Of a stretch of 64,000 nt of DNA, positions 44,223-54,392 are shown in pieces; the first letter of the stretch is position 1, and each line of letters begins with the position of its first letter. The translations under genes were made by a program, and so were the position numbers. Origin of the DNA: Planctomycetia bacterium (GTDB lineage Bacteria; Planctomycetota; Brocadiia; Brocadiales; Brocadiaceae); assembly GCA_015075005.1 (NCBI GenBank), contig JABTVC010000004.1, forward strand, positions 1 through 64,000, in the 5' to 3' direction. Below the pieces are notes generated by a model. It was not told the DNA's origin, did not search any database, and saw nothing but the letters and a program-made list of their open reading frames with translations.

Positions 44223-45207
44223 AGATTACAACTTTATCCAGCGCGGCCATGGGGATTTGCTTTACCCATGTTCCAGCAAAGACAACCATACTTAATAAAA
44301 ACACCCCCGCTGCAAAAGATACGAGACGTCCGCGTCCGCCAGATTTTGTAGCGATAATAGACTGGCCAATCATAGCGCAACCAGCCATTCCTCCCATCAA
44401 CCCGGCTCCGATATTGGCAATACCCTGTCCCTTACACTCCCGGTTTTTATCACTGTGTGAATCGGTTAAATCATCAACAATGGTGGCCGTCATCAGAGAT
44501 TCCAGCAAACCCACAACCATGAGCGCTAAGGAGTAGGGGAAAATAATGGTCAGTGTCTCAAACGTCATCGGGACTTCCGGCAACAAAAATATGAGGAGCG
44601 TATCAGGCAATTTTCCCACATCGCCAATAGTTCTGATATCCAGTCCCATGCCGATAGATACAGCAGTCACCGCTACAATACAAATAAGGGGGGAAGGCAG
44701 CACTTTACCCAAAACCGGTATATAAGGGAACAGATAGATAATACCCAAGCCGCCAGCCGTCAATGAATATACATACCAATTAACCTGCATAAGTTCAGGC
44801 AACTGTGCCATGAAAATCAGAATAGCAAGGGCATTAACAAAACCATTCACGACAGAACTTGACACAAAACGCATCAGGCTCCCTAATTTAAGGAATCCTG
44901 CGAGGATTTGGAGGGCACCCGTCAATAGTGTTGCTGCGAGGAGGTATTCAAGACCATGTTCTTTAACCAGAGTGACCATGAGCAGGGCCATCACACCCGT
45001 AGCCCCCGAGATCATACCGGGACGACCCCCGGCAAAGGCCACGATCACAGAAATACAGAATGCGGCGTACAAACCAACCTTTGTGTCAACTCCCGCAATG
45101 ATTGAGAATGCAACTGCCTCAGGAATAAGAGCCAGAGCAACAACAATACCGGCCAGCAGGTCGCCCCGCACGTTAGAAAACCAGTCTCTTTTCCATGTTT
45201 CCAGCAT
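44149..45207 (-). CDS. SulP-family anion transporter, C-terminally truncated
   Basis: 352 residues; about 320 match SulP transporters (sulfate, bicarbonate or related anions). GDLLAGIVVALALIPEAVAF, GLYAAFCISVIVAFAGGRPG and GATGVMALLM form the substrate site, and LMGGMAGCAMIGQSIIATKS lies near the end. Roughly ten helices are visible. After MAALDKVVI the sequence turns into out-of-frame stress-protein DNA. The last helices and the cytoplasmic STAS domain are lost, so transport is doubtful. A ribosome site GGAG precedes ATG 45207. Confidence 0.8.
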   Translation of the reverse strand: MLETWKRDWFSNVRGDLLAGIVVALALIPEAVAFSIIAGVDTKVGLYAAFCISVIVAFAGGRPGMISGATGVMALLMVTLVKEHGLEYLLAATLLTGALQILAGFLKLGSLMRFVSSSVVNGFVNALAILIFMAQLPELMQVNWYVYSLTAGGLGIIYLFPYIPVLGKVLPSPLICIVAVTAVSIGMGLDIRTIGDVGKLPDTLLIFLLPEVPMTFETLTIIFPYSLALMVVGLLESLMTATIVDDLTDSHSDKNRECKGQGIANIGAGLMGGMAGCAMIGQSIIATKSGGRGRLVSFAAGVFLLSMVVFAGTWVKQIPMAALDKVVIYVRNRCAPCQRIWRRRYLHTSLAR

Positions 45208-45892
45208 TGAGAGTTATTTCTCCAGGTAAATAAATACACGCACAACACCAACCGCTTCAATATGAACAAGCAGGGTGCGACACGAATATTTTTCGTTAAT
45301 CAGGCAAATTTATGTTTTAATCAAAAAACACGGCGTGCAGCCTTTAGCGGGCAAAAACAGACATGAATGGTGGAATAGATTAAGGCGGCGCAACTTTCAA
45401 CTTTCAAAGTATAAATCTCCATAAAATCACAAAAGATAACAAGCAAAAACTAGCAAAATAGAAGCGAATAGCCTCAGATCATTCTGACTCTTTGCACAAC
45501 CCTGCTATGTGTGCAAACTACGGTTTTTCTGTCTTTGTATCATCGTAACCATTTCTTCACTCCGTGACCCATGTCCCAATATTTTCATTTCCACTTATTC
45601 ATGACAAACAATGACCAAGAATTATTCCCATAAAACAAGCAAAATTCAACAGGCAAAGTAGTTTGACACCTATAGCATATTATGATAACATTGTTTCTTC
45701 AAATTATACCGCTCATAGAGTAAACACAGTAAATGCGTTTACCTGCACGTGTCATTGCAGGAACGCGATATCCAGATTCAATCTCTGCGGTCTGGATTGC
45801 TTTGGTCTGTCCACAACGACAGTTTTCTTATTGTATTCACAATAGATTTATAATTACTTTAATAATTCATCAAAAATTGGAGAGAATCAGCA
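45208..45892. other. Divergent intergenic region between SulP and hemC
   Basis: Nearly 700 bp, AT-rich, no ORF accepted. It includes a TTTGCACA...TGTGCAAA inverted repeat (45491-45518). Promoters for both flanking genes are expected here but no clear -35/-10 pair could be chosen. Confidence 0.35.
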
Positions 45893-46849
45893 TTGGTTAA
45901 GGAAAAACAAGTTGTCGTAGGTTCCAGGGGTAGTAAGCTTGCATTAATCCAGACAAACTGGGTTATCTCTGAACTTAAAAGATTAAATCCTGGGTTTGCA
46001 TTTAGCATCGAAAAAATATCAACTAAGGGTGATAAAATCACTGATGCACCATTGTCACGTTTAGGAGGAGTTGGTTTATTTACCAAGGAACTGGAAGTGT
46101 CTCTCATCAAGGAAAAGATTGACATTGCTGTTCATAGCGCCAAAGATGTGCCGACTGAATTACACGATGGGCTAATTATCGGTGCTACACCCATGCGTGA
46201 GGACCCTCATGATGCCCTTATCGGCACCAATAATTCCAATTTAGAAAAATTACCTGATAATGCACGTATTGGCACAAGTAGTCTTCGAAGAAGGGCACAA
46301 TTGCTTACCTTCCGGCCAGATTTTAAAATCTTAGACCTGCGTGGCAATTTGGATACACGACTTAAAAAACTCGAAACGGACGATCTTGATGCCATTGTTG
46401 TAGCCTATGCCGGATTACGACGACTCGGTTATACAGGTCCGATCAGCCAGATCATACCGTTTGACGTTATGCTTCCGGCTGTGGGACAAGGTTCACTCTG
46501 CATTGAAATTCGTAAAGACGACGACCGAATTCACAAAATCGTTTCACGTATGAATGATACACAGACCAGAACTGCTGTCGAAGCAGAACGAGCTCTTTTG
46601 GCAAGACTTCAGGGCGGATGCCAGGTACCCATTGGGGCATATGCAGAGATACAGGGAAAAGAACTACATCTTGAAGCGATTATTTGCACCATGGATGGCG
46701 ATCATACTATACGGGACAACCACAAAGGCCCGATCAATCAAGCTGCAAAGATAGGGGATGAACTTGCACAAAGAATGCTGGAAAACGGCGGCAAGAAAAT
46801 TCTCCACGAGATTCGCCAGGAATTTCAAGGACGCGTTGACCATATATAA
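45893..46849 (+). CDS. hemC: Porphobilinogen deaminase (hydroxymethylbilane synthase)
   Basis: 318-residue enzyme polymerising four porphobilinogens, on the route to haem, heavily used in a cell rich in c-type cytochromes. VVVGSRGSKLALIQTNWVI, HSAKDVPTELHDGLIIGATP, GTSSLRRRAQLLTFRPDFKI (substrate-binding arginines) and the cofactor cysteine in LLARLQGGCQVPIGAYAE are all present. It starts at TTG 45893 with GGAG before it; no in-frame ATG precedes the conserved region. A hairpin terminator follows. No other hem genes are adjacent. Confidence 0.94.
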   Translation: MVKEKQVVVGSRGSKLALIQTNWVISELKRLNPGFAFSIEKISTKGDKITDAPLSRLGGVGLFTKELEVSLIKEKIDIAVHSAKDVPTELHDGLIIGATPMREDPHDALIGTNNSNLEKLPDNARIGTSSLRRRAQLLTFRPDFKILDLRGNLDTRLKKLETDDLDAIVVAYAGLRRLGYTGPISQIIPFDVMLPAVGQGSLCIEIRKDDDRIHKIVSRMNDTQTRTAVEAERALLARLQGGCQVPIGAYAEIQGKELHLEAIICTMDGDHTIRDNHKGPINQAAKIGDELAQRMLENGGKKILHEIRQEFQGRVDHI

Positions 46850-46960
46850 TATAACAGTTCCTGTTATTGCCGAAAAGGAATTCCACAATCAGTTAAAGTA
46901 TTTTACTATTATTGATCTACTGATATTCTTTCATTGAAGCTAGTAAATTCCTCTCTCTTA

Positions 46961-46997
46961 AAAAAAAGCCCATGATGAATATCATCATGGGCTTTTC
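46961..46997. terminator. Bidirectional terminator between hemC and the octaheme gene
   Basis: Stem GCCCATGATGA/TCATCATGGGC (46968-46992, loop ATA) with eight A before it and TTTTCT after it. It lies between converging genes and can end both transcripts. Confidence 0.85.
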
Positions 46998-47039
46998 TAT
47001 TGTAAATTCAGATTGTCAATTCTAAGAGATTAAAATCTA

Positions 47040-48650
47040 CTACTTCGTAAGGATAGCTTTCTCTAAACGTCCTTCCCTGCGCAATCTGGCTGCCTCTGAC
47101 TGGATTTTGGTAAATTCCATCATCATAGGCGCTTGACCCCACCACCAGGAGACGTCTGGCTGTGCATGCGCAGTTCCTTTATAACCTTGCAGTTTGTACC
47201 AGAACCACAATCTGTTATACATATTCTCGATATTCGATGGATTGTCCTGCTGCTGCAGGAACATACCATAAACACCAAGAATTGGCCCTACCACAGGGAA
47301 CTTGCCCTTCAAAGTCTTAAAGGCATTATAAATCGGTTCACCGAGGAATGCCGGGCTAAGCTGCTTTTCGATCCCATCGCTCAAAGGATAAGGGTCCCTA
47401 TCGGCAGCACTGGGATAAAGATATCCATCTGCAATCAAATCCTCAACGATCTTCTGTGCCTTATCTGCAAGGGTATGTGCCTGAAACATAAATTCATCCA
47501 ATGACTTCAAATACGTATCGGCAAATCGATCGCTATGGCACTTAGCGCATACTTCCAGCCAATAAGACCTTTTGGCAACATTTTCTTCTGAGTAGATATC
47601 AATTTTATCAGAAATAATCTTAATTCCGTACGGATAATCCTTCAGAGAAGAAGTATATTCAAGGTTCTTTGGTGGGACGGTACCCATACGCCAGATACCT
47701 TTCATCACGGGGTTATGGATAAAACGGCCGTGCTTTTCATACATGTGGCAGTACTGGCATGTGGGAGTACGGTAGTCCTTCCCTGGCCTTACTTCTGATA
47801 ATGGCCTGTTAAAATCAAAATGCTCTTCTTCCTGATGATAGATTACACCATGTTTAGATTCGCCATAAGATTCCGAATCGGGATGGTCAGGTCCCATGTG
47901 ACAGGTTATGCAGGCTTCTGGCTGCCTTCCCTCTGCAGCGCTAAACTTATGACGGGTATGGCACACATCACATTTTTCAGCGCCAGAATGACAATGGTCA
48001 CATCCATGTTGTCCATAGAGATAACCCCTTCGTGCGGCCTCAGCATACCAGGGAACAATAGTATTCGCCTCCCACGATTGAATATGGTTTGGACGGCCGA
48101 CCTCACGTTCCCTTAAGAAATCATCAAATTGCGGTCTATGACATTCACCACACACCTCTCCGGTTGGCATCCTGATCTGGTTTTTCTTGGTATCAGCATG
48201 ACAGTCAAAACAGTGGACTTCATTCAATACCCTGTTTGTACGTTTTTCGATTTCAGCAGTTCTGGCGGATAGATATGGGGTGCTCTTTGGATTTTTATGC
48301 CCTGAACTTCTCCAATCCCTTACAACACCAGGTGTTGCTTCTTCATGACATGTTACACACAAGTCCCTTCTTTCTTTTTCAATAAAGAGGGAATGATCCA
48401 GGTTTTTCATGGGTTCATAGTGCCTGTTCGGCTGCCAGTACATATCCAGCATCTGCGGCTTAAAATAATCCTTAAACGGCCCTGAACCCTCACGAAGTCC
48501 AACATTATCTTTATACACTGCCCGATACCAATCGGGCGTCCCCTCATACAAGTCGGGTGGTGTCTCCTTCTTGAGTGGTTGCTCAGCGGCCCACGCCACA
48601 GAAGTAAACAGCATCGCAGACAAACACAAACCTATTCCAACTTTTTTCAT
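47040..48650 (-). CDS. Octaheme hydroxylamine oxidoreductase-like protein
   Basis: 536 residues from ATG 48650, preceded by GGAGGTGA; an ATG five codons earlier overlaps that site. A signal peptide runs to about residue 22 (TSVAWAAE). Eight CxxCH haem sites: 98, 147, 167, 217, 227, 247, 298 and 368. The fourth (CDHCH, 217-221) is at the position of the catalytic P460 haem of HAO. The C-terminal helix region QGYKGTAHAQPD-VSWWWG resembles the part of HAO that carries the cross-linking tyrosine, but here it reads Trp-Trp-Trp-Gly, so the P460 crosslink may be absent, favouring a reductive role (nitrite or NO). Downstream of a diheme cytochrome c and likely complexed with it. Confidence 0.93.
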   Translation of the reverse strand: MKKVGIGLCLSAMLFTSVAWAAEQPLKKETPPDLYEGTPDWYRAVYKDNVGLREGSGPFKDYFKPQMLDMYWQPNRHYEPMKNLDHSLFIEKERRDLCVTCHEEATPGVVRDWRSSGHKNPKSTPYLSARTAEIEKRTNRVLNEVHCFDCHADTKKNQIRMPTGEVCGECHRPQFDDFLREREVGRPNHIQSWEANTIVPWYAEAARRGYLYGQHGCDHCHSGAEKCDVCHTRHKFSAAEGRQPEACITCHMGPDHPDSESYGESKHGVIYHQEEEHFDFNRPLSEVRPGKDYRTPTCQYCHMYEKHGRFIHNPVMKGIWRMGTVPPKNLEYTSSLKDYPYGIKIISDKIDIYSEENVAKRSYWLEVCAKCHSDRFADTYLKSLDEFMFQAHTLADKAQKIVEDLIADGYLYPSAADRDPYPLSDGIEKQLSPAFLGEPIYNAFKTLKGKFPVVGPILGVYGMFLQQQDNPSNIENMYNRLWFWYKLQGYKGTAHAQPDVSWWWGQAPMMMEFTKIQSEAARLRREGRLEKAILTK

Positions 48651-48689
48651 TTCTTTCACCTCCATTGGTATTTAAAGCATACTTAAATG

Positions 48690-49475
48690 CTATTTATTTT
48701 GGGTTTCTTCTGGTTTAATGAGCGACAATACGTAATGGGTTAAGTACCATCTTTGTTCATCACTAAGTTCCTTTGCAAAAGACGGCATGGGCGTACCATT
48801 CAGTCCTGTAGTAAACCGGAGGTATACATCCGTGGGTGAATTTCCACCCTTAAATTTTCCTGTGGTAAAATCAAAAGGTTTTATGGGGAACCCAAAATCA
48901 TCTTCCTGCTCAGACGCGCTGGGCCCGTCTCCGCGCCCTTCAACCCCATGGCATTTCCAGCATTCTAGCTTTTCTTCGTAAATCTTCTTTCCTTCTGCAA
49001 TGGTTCTTTCTGTTGGCCTGATTTCCAATCCGACATTAACCGATGCATCCGGTTTTCTGACTTCAAATGCCTCGGAAAAACTCTTCAGGACGGGAATCAC
49101 CGATAAGCGTTGTTCCTCTGTCAAAATGTCCCATGGGATCATGGTAGAATTTGGCACTCCATAGAAAATCGTCCTGTAAATGTCCTCATCCGTGGGAAGA
49201 GAGCCACTTGGAGTTGTTCTAAATTTATAGGCTCCTCGTGAAAAATCACGTGGTTTAGGCAGCAACGACCTTGCAAGAGGCCCATCTCCCTTACCTTCCT
49301 CGCCATGACAGGGGCTACAATATTTTTTATAGGTATCCTTACCCACCTCCGTAACCTCCGTTGGTACATTAATTGCGCTGGCAGTCATTGGCATTACACT
49401 CAACATCAAAGCTGCGCTTGCTACTGTTGTAGCACTCCATAAGCCAATCTTATCCAATAATACCTTAGGTTTCAT
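48690..49475 (-). CDS. Diheme cytochrome c
   Basis: 261 residues: a signal peptide of about 34 residues (MPMTASA), then two class I cytochrome domains. Haem sites are CSPCH (53-57) and CWKCH (172-176), with axial methionine candidates in NSTMIPW and NGTPMPSF. GEEGKGDGPLARSLLPKPRD and GVEGRGDGPSASEQ show the two domains are homologous. The octaheme gene begins 39 bp downstream on the same strand, and such octaheme/diheme pairs are known in anammox genomes. Likely electron partner of the octaheme protein. Confidence 0.93.
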   Translation of the reverse strand: MKPKVLLDKIGLWSATTVASAALMLSVMPMTASAINVPTEVTEVGKDTYKKYCSPCHGEEGKGDGPLARSLLPKPRDFSRGAYKFRTTPSGSLPTDEDIYRTIFYGVPNSTMIPWDILTEEQRLSVIPVLKSFSEAFEVRKPDASVNVGLEIRPTERTIAEGKKIYEEKLECWKCHGVEGRGDGPSASEQEDDFGFPIKPFDFTTGKFKGGNSPTDVYLRFTTGLNGTPMPSFAKELSDEQRWYLTHYVLSLIKPEETQNK

Positions 49476-49554
49476 ATCAGCCTATCCTCCTTTCCTCTTG
49501 CGATGTTATAAACTCAACCATTTTTTTTAACAAATACATTTTTTTGCTCCTTTT

Positions 49555-50322
49555 CTAATTCTGTGGATAAACACACTCTATTGATGTCGTTTCTTTTGGG
49601 TGGACAGTTACCTCCTTTTCTAAATTTCCTAGCTCTTCATGCCAAACCTGGAATCTATATGTCCCTGGCGGGATGTCACAAATTTCAAAATATCCATTTC
49701 TATCCGTCACATCAAAATATGGATTATCGAGAACGACAATCCATGCGCACGCATATTTGTGCAGGTCACACGACAACTTTATAATTTCCGGGTAATCAAA
49801 TTTTTTTGATATTCTCTGTTTGTAGGTCGTACCTAGATTAAAAGGCTGATTCTTAATTGAGCGGGTATGGATATTATGCATTCCCTCGTCGCCATGTAAG
49901 ATGTCTATAGTAGTGCCTGTTAAAATTGCAATTACGTGAGGAATGTAAATATTATTTTGCTGGTCTATAATGGGATGAATCGTTGGTATCCTCTTTTTTT
50001 TACCTTTTGTAATATCTTTAATAGAAACCGTGGCGTTTTTGAGGCCATTATTGATCTTACTAAAAATTAGTTTCTCGGAAGGGGTTTTAGAAGTATCAGA
50101 TAATTCCCAGTCGCGATAGAGATCGAGTCCCACGGCAGCTAAATCACCCACGTATTTAACGTTACCAATAACATTGCCGCCATCAATAACTTCTATCTCG
50201 GTATACTGCTGCTGTGCCGATATATTTTTTAAAGAAATTGCACACCAACCTAAAAATCCAAATAAGAAACTAAAAAAAATAATCTTTCTCATCACCTGAC
50301 ATTCAGACAAACAAATTTTCAC
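49555..50322 (-). CDS. Periplasmic cupredoxin-like protein with C-terminal beta domain
   Basis: 255 residues with a signal peptide. A plastocyanin-like segment (about 120-195) has HGDEGMHNIHTRS and IIKLSCDLHKYACAWIVV: the His and the Cys-x2-His arrangement fit a type 1 copper site, though the methionine is uncertain. The C-terminal 60 residues (TDRNGYFEICDIPPGTYRFQ, WHEELGNLEKEVTV) are a carboxypeptidase-regulatory-like fold. Proteins with this pairing are often called methylamine-utilisation-like. The GTG start at 50322 has AAGGA before it; an ATG at 50292 is possible. It is the first gene of the run leading to the cytochromes, so it may take part in electron transfer. Confidence 0.75.
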   Translation of the reverse strand: MKICLSECQVMRKIIFFSFLFGFLGWCAISLKNISAQQQYTEIEVIDGGNVIGNVKYVGDLAAVGLDLYRDWELSDTSKTPSEKLIFSKINNGLKNATVSIKDITKGKKKRIPTIHPIIDQQNNIYIPHVIAILTGTTIDILHGDEGMHNIHTRSIKNQPFNLGTTYKQRISKKFDYPEIIKLSCDLHKYACAWIVVLDNPYFDVTDRNGYFEICDIPPGTYRFQVWHEELGNLEKEVTVHPKETTSIECVYPQN

Positions 50323-50611
50323 TTAACATCCTTTACCCTATAAAACGCCTAACCATAAATAGCGATATTGCTTTGCCAGCAATTTATCGTGGTACATACA
50401 ACCCAATTATAATGACCACACTACACTGACAAAAATCATTCCTACACGTAGCAAAAACATAAAATACTGAAAATAGCTTCTAAGTAGTAAATTTAAGTGA
50501 TACTTAAATCTTCATATGGTTCTACTCCTCTGATATAGATTGGCATATGCACAATTTCAAGAATGAAATGATATTTTCATAAATATAATTCCATCTTAAA
50601 AATAGATAGCC
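50323..50611. other. Intergenic region
   Basis: 290 AT-rich bases between the M1 peptidase and the cupredoxin gene. Nothing recognised; the promoter of the cytochrome run should lie here. Confidence 0.35.
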
Positions 50612-52744
50612 TTATTTCGTAAGGGATCGTTGCATCGGGCTGTCCGTCACTGAGAATGTCCCCTTATCAATATTCTTTCCATCGGCAAAGACAAGGTAAC
50701 TATACTTTCCATAGTGAGGTATCTTGAATCCTACGCTTTTTATCGCGTCCGGGCTGAGACCCGCAAACAAGACAACTCCTTTTTTCATATTCTTTCCATT
50801 TTTAGCCGTCACGAGAAAGGCATTACCTTTCTTGTCAAATGTTACCTTATTTACCACAAAGAATCCCTCTTCAAATGAGAAATCCTTTGGTAAATTTCCG
50901 ACAAACATTTTCGTAAGTTTATTCTCCGTTGGTCCCCCCAGGATAAACAGACTTTTTTGAGATAACTCTGTTTCCGTCACTGACGTATCTGCCTTCACCA
51001 CATTCTTGCCACCCGCTAATAATTCAGCAAGATTCTTGTAGGTCTCCTGCAAGGCATCTCCTCCTCCCGCCGGATACACAATAACCTTATCATCATCCCC
51101 CATTACCAAATCTATCGTAGGTGGAATTTCTTCCCTATGGAGACGTCGAAATACATCACATTGAGGGTCTATAGCAATATACCTAGGCTGAGATTTTGTC
51201 TGGATGGATATAGAGTTAGATAGTTCATGTACCTCCGCAATAGTATAAATAGTTTCATCATCCAATTCAAGTTGAATAGGCAAGGAGAGACGGTATGGTT
51301 TACCCTGCTGAACAATTTCCACCCTTGTCAACCAACCATCTTTGACCTTTTCCATCCTTGTTGCTCCCAATTCAATAAAGGGCGCACCCTCGCGATTAAC
51401 CCATTGTTCAAAAAACCAGGATAAGTCCATCTTGCTGGTATCTTCAAAAATATACCTGATGTCTTTCCAGCCTGCTTCTTGCCAAATATAATCTTTGTAA
51501 AACCTTCTCAGTGATTGATAAAATAAATCATCTCCAACCATCCGCCTTACCATGTGGAATACCATTGCGGTCTTTCCATAGCCAATGGCCTGGGTTGCGT
51601 GATCTCTTCTGCCGATAAATTTTTTTAAGGGTAAATCGTTCTCTTCAGTTACGTAATTAGTGTATTTTCTGCAAATATCCCTGCGATAATCCCCGGCAGA
51701 GGCACTGTCCTTGAGCTCTTTATAATAATAGTCCGCCATATAGGCTGTCAGGCCCTCACACCAGTTCCCCTGAGACTCATCCACAAATACCGAGTTGCCC
51801 CACCAATTATGTAAAATCTCATGCCCCAGAGAAGTGTCTACAATAAATGGCATTTTTACGACGGTATTTCCGAGTAGGGTAAACGAAGGCATACCGTAAC
51901 CCGTTTGAAAGAAATTTTCCACAATGGCAAATTTTCTGTACGGATAGTCCCCCAGGAGTTTTTGGTACATGTCCAAATAGCGTGTGGTGGCATTCATGTA
52001 GGTTTCTGCCAAACCTTGATCTTCAGGGAAAAAGTAGGCATAAATATCAATATCATGATGTTTGGCACTGGTCACCGTATACCTTCCGGCTACAAGATGA
52101 CATTCCTCGGAGACATTTCTTTCTTCCCATGTGGTATACGTCTTACCGTTAACTGTTTTTTTACTGATAAGTGAACCCTGTGTAACGGCCTCATATCCTT
52201 CCGGCGTAATCACAGTTATCATAAAAGTTGCCAGGGAACCTGGAATATCAGGATACCATGAGCATGCCGGACTCAGGTAAACCCCTGCTTCATCAATAAT
52301 ACCAGTCGTTTCACCAACGTCCTCCAACTCTAACGAGGCAGGCTTTTCCAAGAGGCATCCTTCGTATGTAATATCCAAGACCACCCCATCAGATTGTCTC
52401 AATTCCGGTGGTATTTTAATCTCCAGACACTTTACATTCCCCCAAACACCTTTTTCCAAAACACTATCTCGGACCTTAAAATCTAATTTCCTATCCGAAG
52501 AATAAACAGAAAGGATTTGGAATGCCCCGTTAATAAAACACGAAAAGTTTTCCGCATGCTTACCGTGCACACGCATATGATCAACTGCCTTTAACTTGTG
52601 TTCCTTCAAATAGAGTTCGATCTCCAGATTGTGGCCCAGAATCTTATTTTCATGAACCTCCTTGGCAAATATGTCAGACACTATAGCAAATAATAAAACA
52701 GATGCAAAAGGCAACACATACCTGTATGATTTTGTAGTTATCAT
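50612..52744 (-). CDS. Secreted M1-family aminopeptidase
   Basis: 710 residues with a signal peptide (about 1-27). Zinc site His308-Glu309-x-x-His312 in SLGHEILHNWWGNSVFVD with Glu330 in GNWCEGLTAYMADYY. The exopeptidase motif corresponding to GAMEN reads GYGMPSFTLL, as in a divergent subgroup. The N-terminal saddle domain, a long catalytic domain and a C-terminal part with VMGDDDKVIVYPAGGG are present. Expected to act outside the cytoplasm on peptides. A strong ribosome site AAAAGGAG precedes the ATG. No operon partner. Confidence 0.87.
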   Translation of the reverse strand: MITTKSYRYVLPFASVLLFAIVSDIFAKEVHENKILGHNLEIELYLKEHKLKAVDHMRVHGKHAENFSCFINGAFQILSVYSSDRKLDFKVRDSVLEKGVWGNVKCLEIKIPPELRQSDGVVLDITYEGCLLEKPASLELEDVGETTGIIDEAGVYLSPACSWYPDIPGSLATFMITVITPEGYEAVTQGSLISKKTVNGKTYTTWEERNVSEECHLVAGRYTVTSAKHHDIDIYAYFFPEDQGLAETYMNATTRYLDMYQKLLGDYPYRKFAIVENFFQTGYGMPSFTLLGNTVVKMPFIVDTSLGHEILHNWWGNSVFVDESQGNWCEGLTAYMADYYYKELKDSASAGDYRRDICRKYTNYVTEENDLPLKKFIGRRDHATQAIGYGKTAMVFHMVRRMVGDDLFYQSLRRFYKDYIWQEAGWKDIRYIFEDTSKMDLSWFFEQWVNREGAPFIELGATRMEKVKDGWLTRVEIVQQGKPYRLSLPIQLELDDETIYTIAEVHELSNSISIQTKSQPRYIAIDPQCDVFRRLHREEIPPTIDLVMGDDDKVIVYPAGGGDALQETYKNLAELLAGGKNVVKADTSVTETELSQKSLFILGGPTENKLTKMFVGNLPKDFSFEEGFFVVNKVTFDKKGNAFLVTAKNGKNMKKGVVLFAGLSPDAIKSVGFKIPHYGKYSYLVFADGKNIDKGTFSVTDSPMQRSLTK

Positions 52745-52978
52745 ATCACAACTCCTTTTAAACCAACTATAAAAAAGCCTCTTAAACCTTCAGAATCATA
52801 AGAAACTCGAAAGTGTGACGGCTGGATTATCTTACAATGCTTTTACTATTTCAAGGATTTTATTTGTTGACAATCCTATCGATTTTAACTTTGACAACTG
52901 ATATCACATAATATACTATGCTAACATTTTGTAGAATAAATACCTATACAATTTAGCAGATTTTTAGGTGTAACTATC

Positions 52979-54392
52979 ATGAAATTAGCTGAAAATCTTG
53001 TAACCTTTCGTTTAAGACTTAAAAATATTCCTGGCACCTTGGGAAAGGCACTTACTATCATTGGCAAGTGTGGTGGAAGTATGGGAAATGTCCGGATCAT
53101 TAAGGCGGATAAGGAATTCAAAATTAGAGATGTGGCTGTTTATATTAGTACGGACAAACAGGTCAAGGAAATTATGGATGCCCTTGCTGATCTCGGAAAA
53201 GATATTGTTGATGTCCTCAGCGTTAAAGATAAGGTCTTTGAACTCCATGAAAAAGGAAAGATTTTTTTAAGTAATCGCATTAGTATCACTACCTTTGAAG
53301 ACCTTGCACGGGTATATACACCCGGCGTTGCAAAGGTCTGCATTGCTATTAAGGGACAACCAGAACTGGCCAGGGAATACACCATTATCAAAAACACAGT
53401 CGCTGTTGTTACAGACGGCACAGCCATTCTGGGATTAGGTGATATAGGTCCTGTAGCAGGCATGCCCGTTATGGAAGGCAAGGCAATGCTATTCAAGGCA
53501 TTTGGAAATATTGATGCATTCCCCATCTTGCTTAATACCAGGGACGTAGACAAAATCCTTACGACGATCATTACCATTGCCCCCACTTTTGGCGGTATTA
53601 ATCTCGAAGACATCTCAGCCCCCCGCTGTTTTGAGATTGAGAAAAGATTAAAAGCCGCCCTAAACATTCCCGTCTTTCACGATGACCAGCATGGTACCGC
53701 GATAGTCTGCCTTGCCGGTCTCATGAATGCGTTAAAGGTAGTAAGGAAGAAGATAGAAAATATTTCTATCGTAATCAGTGGCGCAGGCGCCGCCGGAATA
53801 TCAATTGCCAAAATACTCCTCGACGCCGGGGCAAAGAATATTATGGTTTGTGATACTTCAGGGGATTATTTACAAAGACAGAAAGACCAATATGAATCCT
53901 GCCAAGGATGCCTTAGCGCAAATCACCAATCCAAATAACGAAAAGGGGACGATTGCCGATGCAATGAGGGGAAAAAATGTCTTTATCGGTGTCTCCGCTC
54001 CAAATATCATTACGAAGGACATGGTAAAAACCATGCATAATGACCCTATCATATTTGCCATGGCAAATCCCTACCCGGAGATCGAGCCAAATTTGATTGA
54101 GGGTGTCGCAAGAATTATCGCTACCGGCCGGTCTGATTTTCATAATCAGATTAATAATGTGCTTTGTTTCCCTGGTCTTTTCCGTGGGGCATTGGATGTT
54201 GGGGCAACAGCGATCAATGATGAGATGAATATGGCAGCGGCTTATGCCATTGCAAATACCATTGAGGAAGAACATCTATCTGAGGATTACATCATACCAA
54301 GTGTGTTCAATGAAACCGTACATAAAAATGTGGCCAAAGCGGTAGCGGACGCTGCTGTTAAAAGTGGCGTGGCTACCCGACACATGCTTTAA
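52979..54392 (+). pseudogene. Malic enzyme with N-terminal ACT domain, one frameshift
   Basis: NAD(P)-dependent decarboxylation of malate to pyruvate. Residues 1-80 are an ACT domain (FRLRLKNIPGTLGKALTIIG), a likely regulatory site. The catalytic part has VYTPGVAKVC, NTVAVVTDGTAILGLGDIGP (Tyr/Lys and Gly loop), EDISAPRCFEIEKRL, PVFHDDQHGTAIV and the NAD loop VISGAGAAGISIAKILLDAG. At GGGG (53861-53864) one base too many shifts the frame. Removing it restores DTSGIIYKDRKTNMNPAK and the rest to the stop at 54392. The total would be about 470 residues, normal for the family. Mutation or sequencing error cannot be told apart. Confidence 0.88.

Noticed and set aside
45208-45892. Possible tRNA or small RNA in the long gap before hemC
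   Set aside because: No cloverleaf, CCA end or terminator-bound structure could be found by eye; only an isolated TTTGCACA inverted repeat.
53140-53667. 175-codon minus-strand frame
   Set aside because: Antisense shadow of the malic enzyme.
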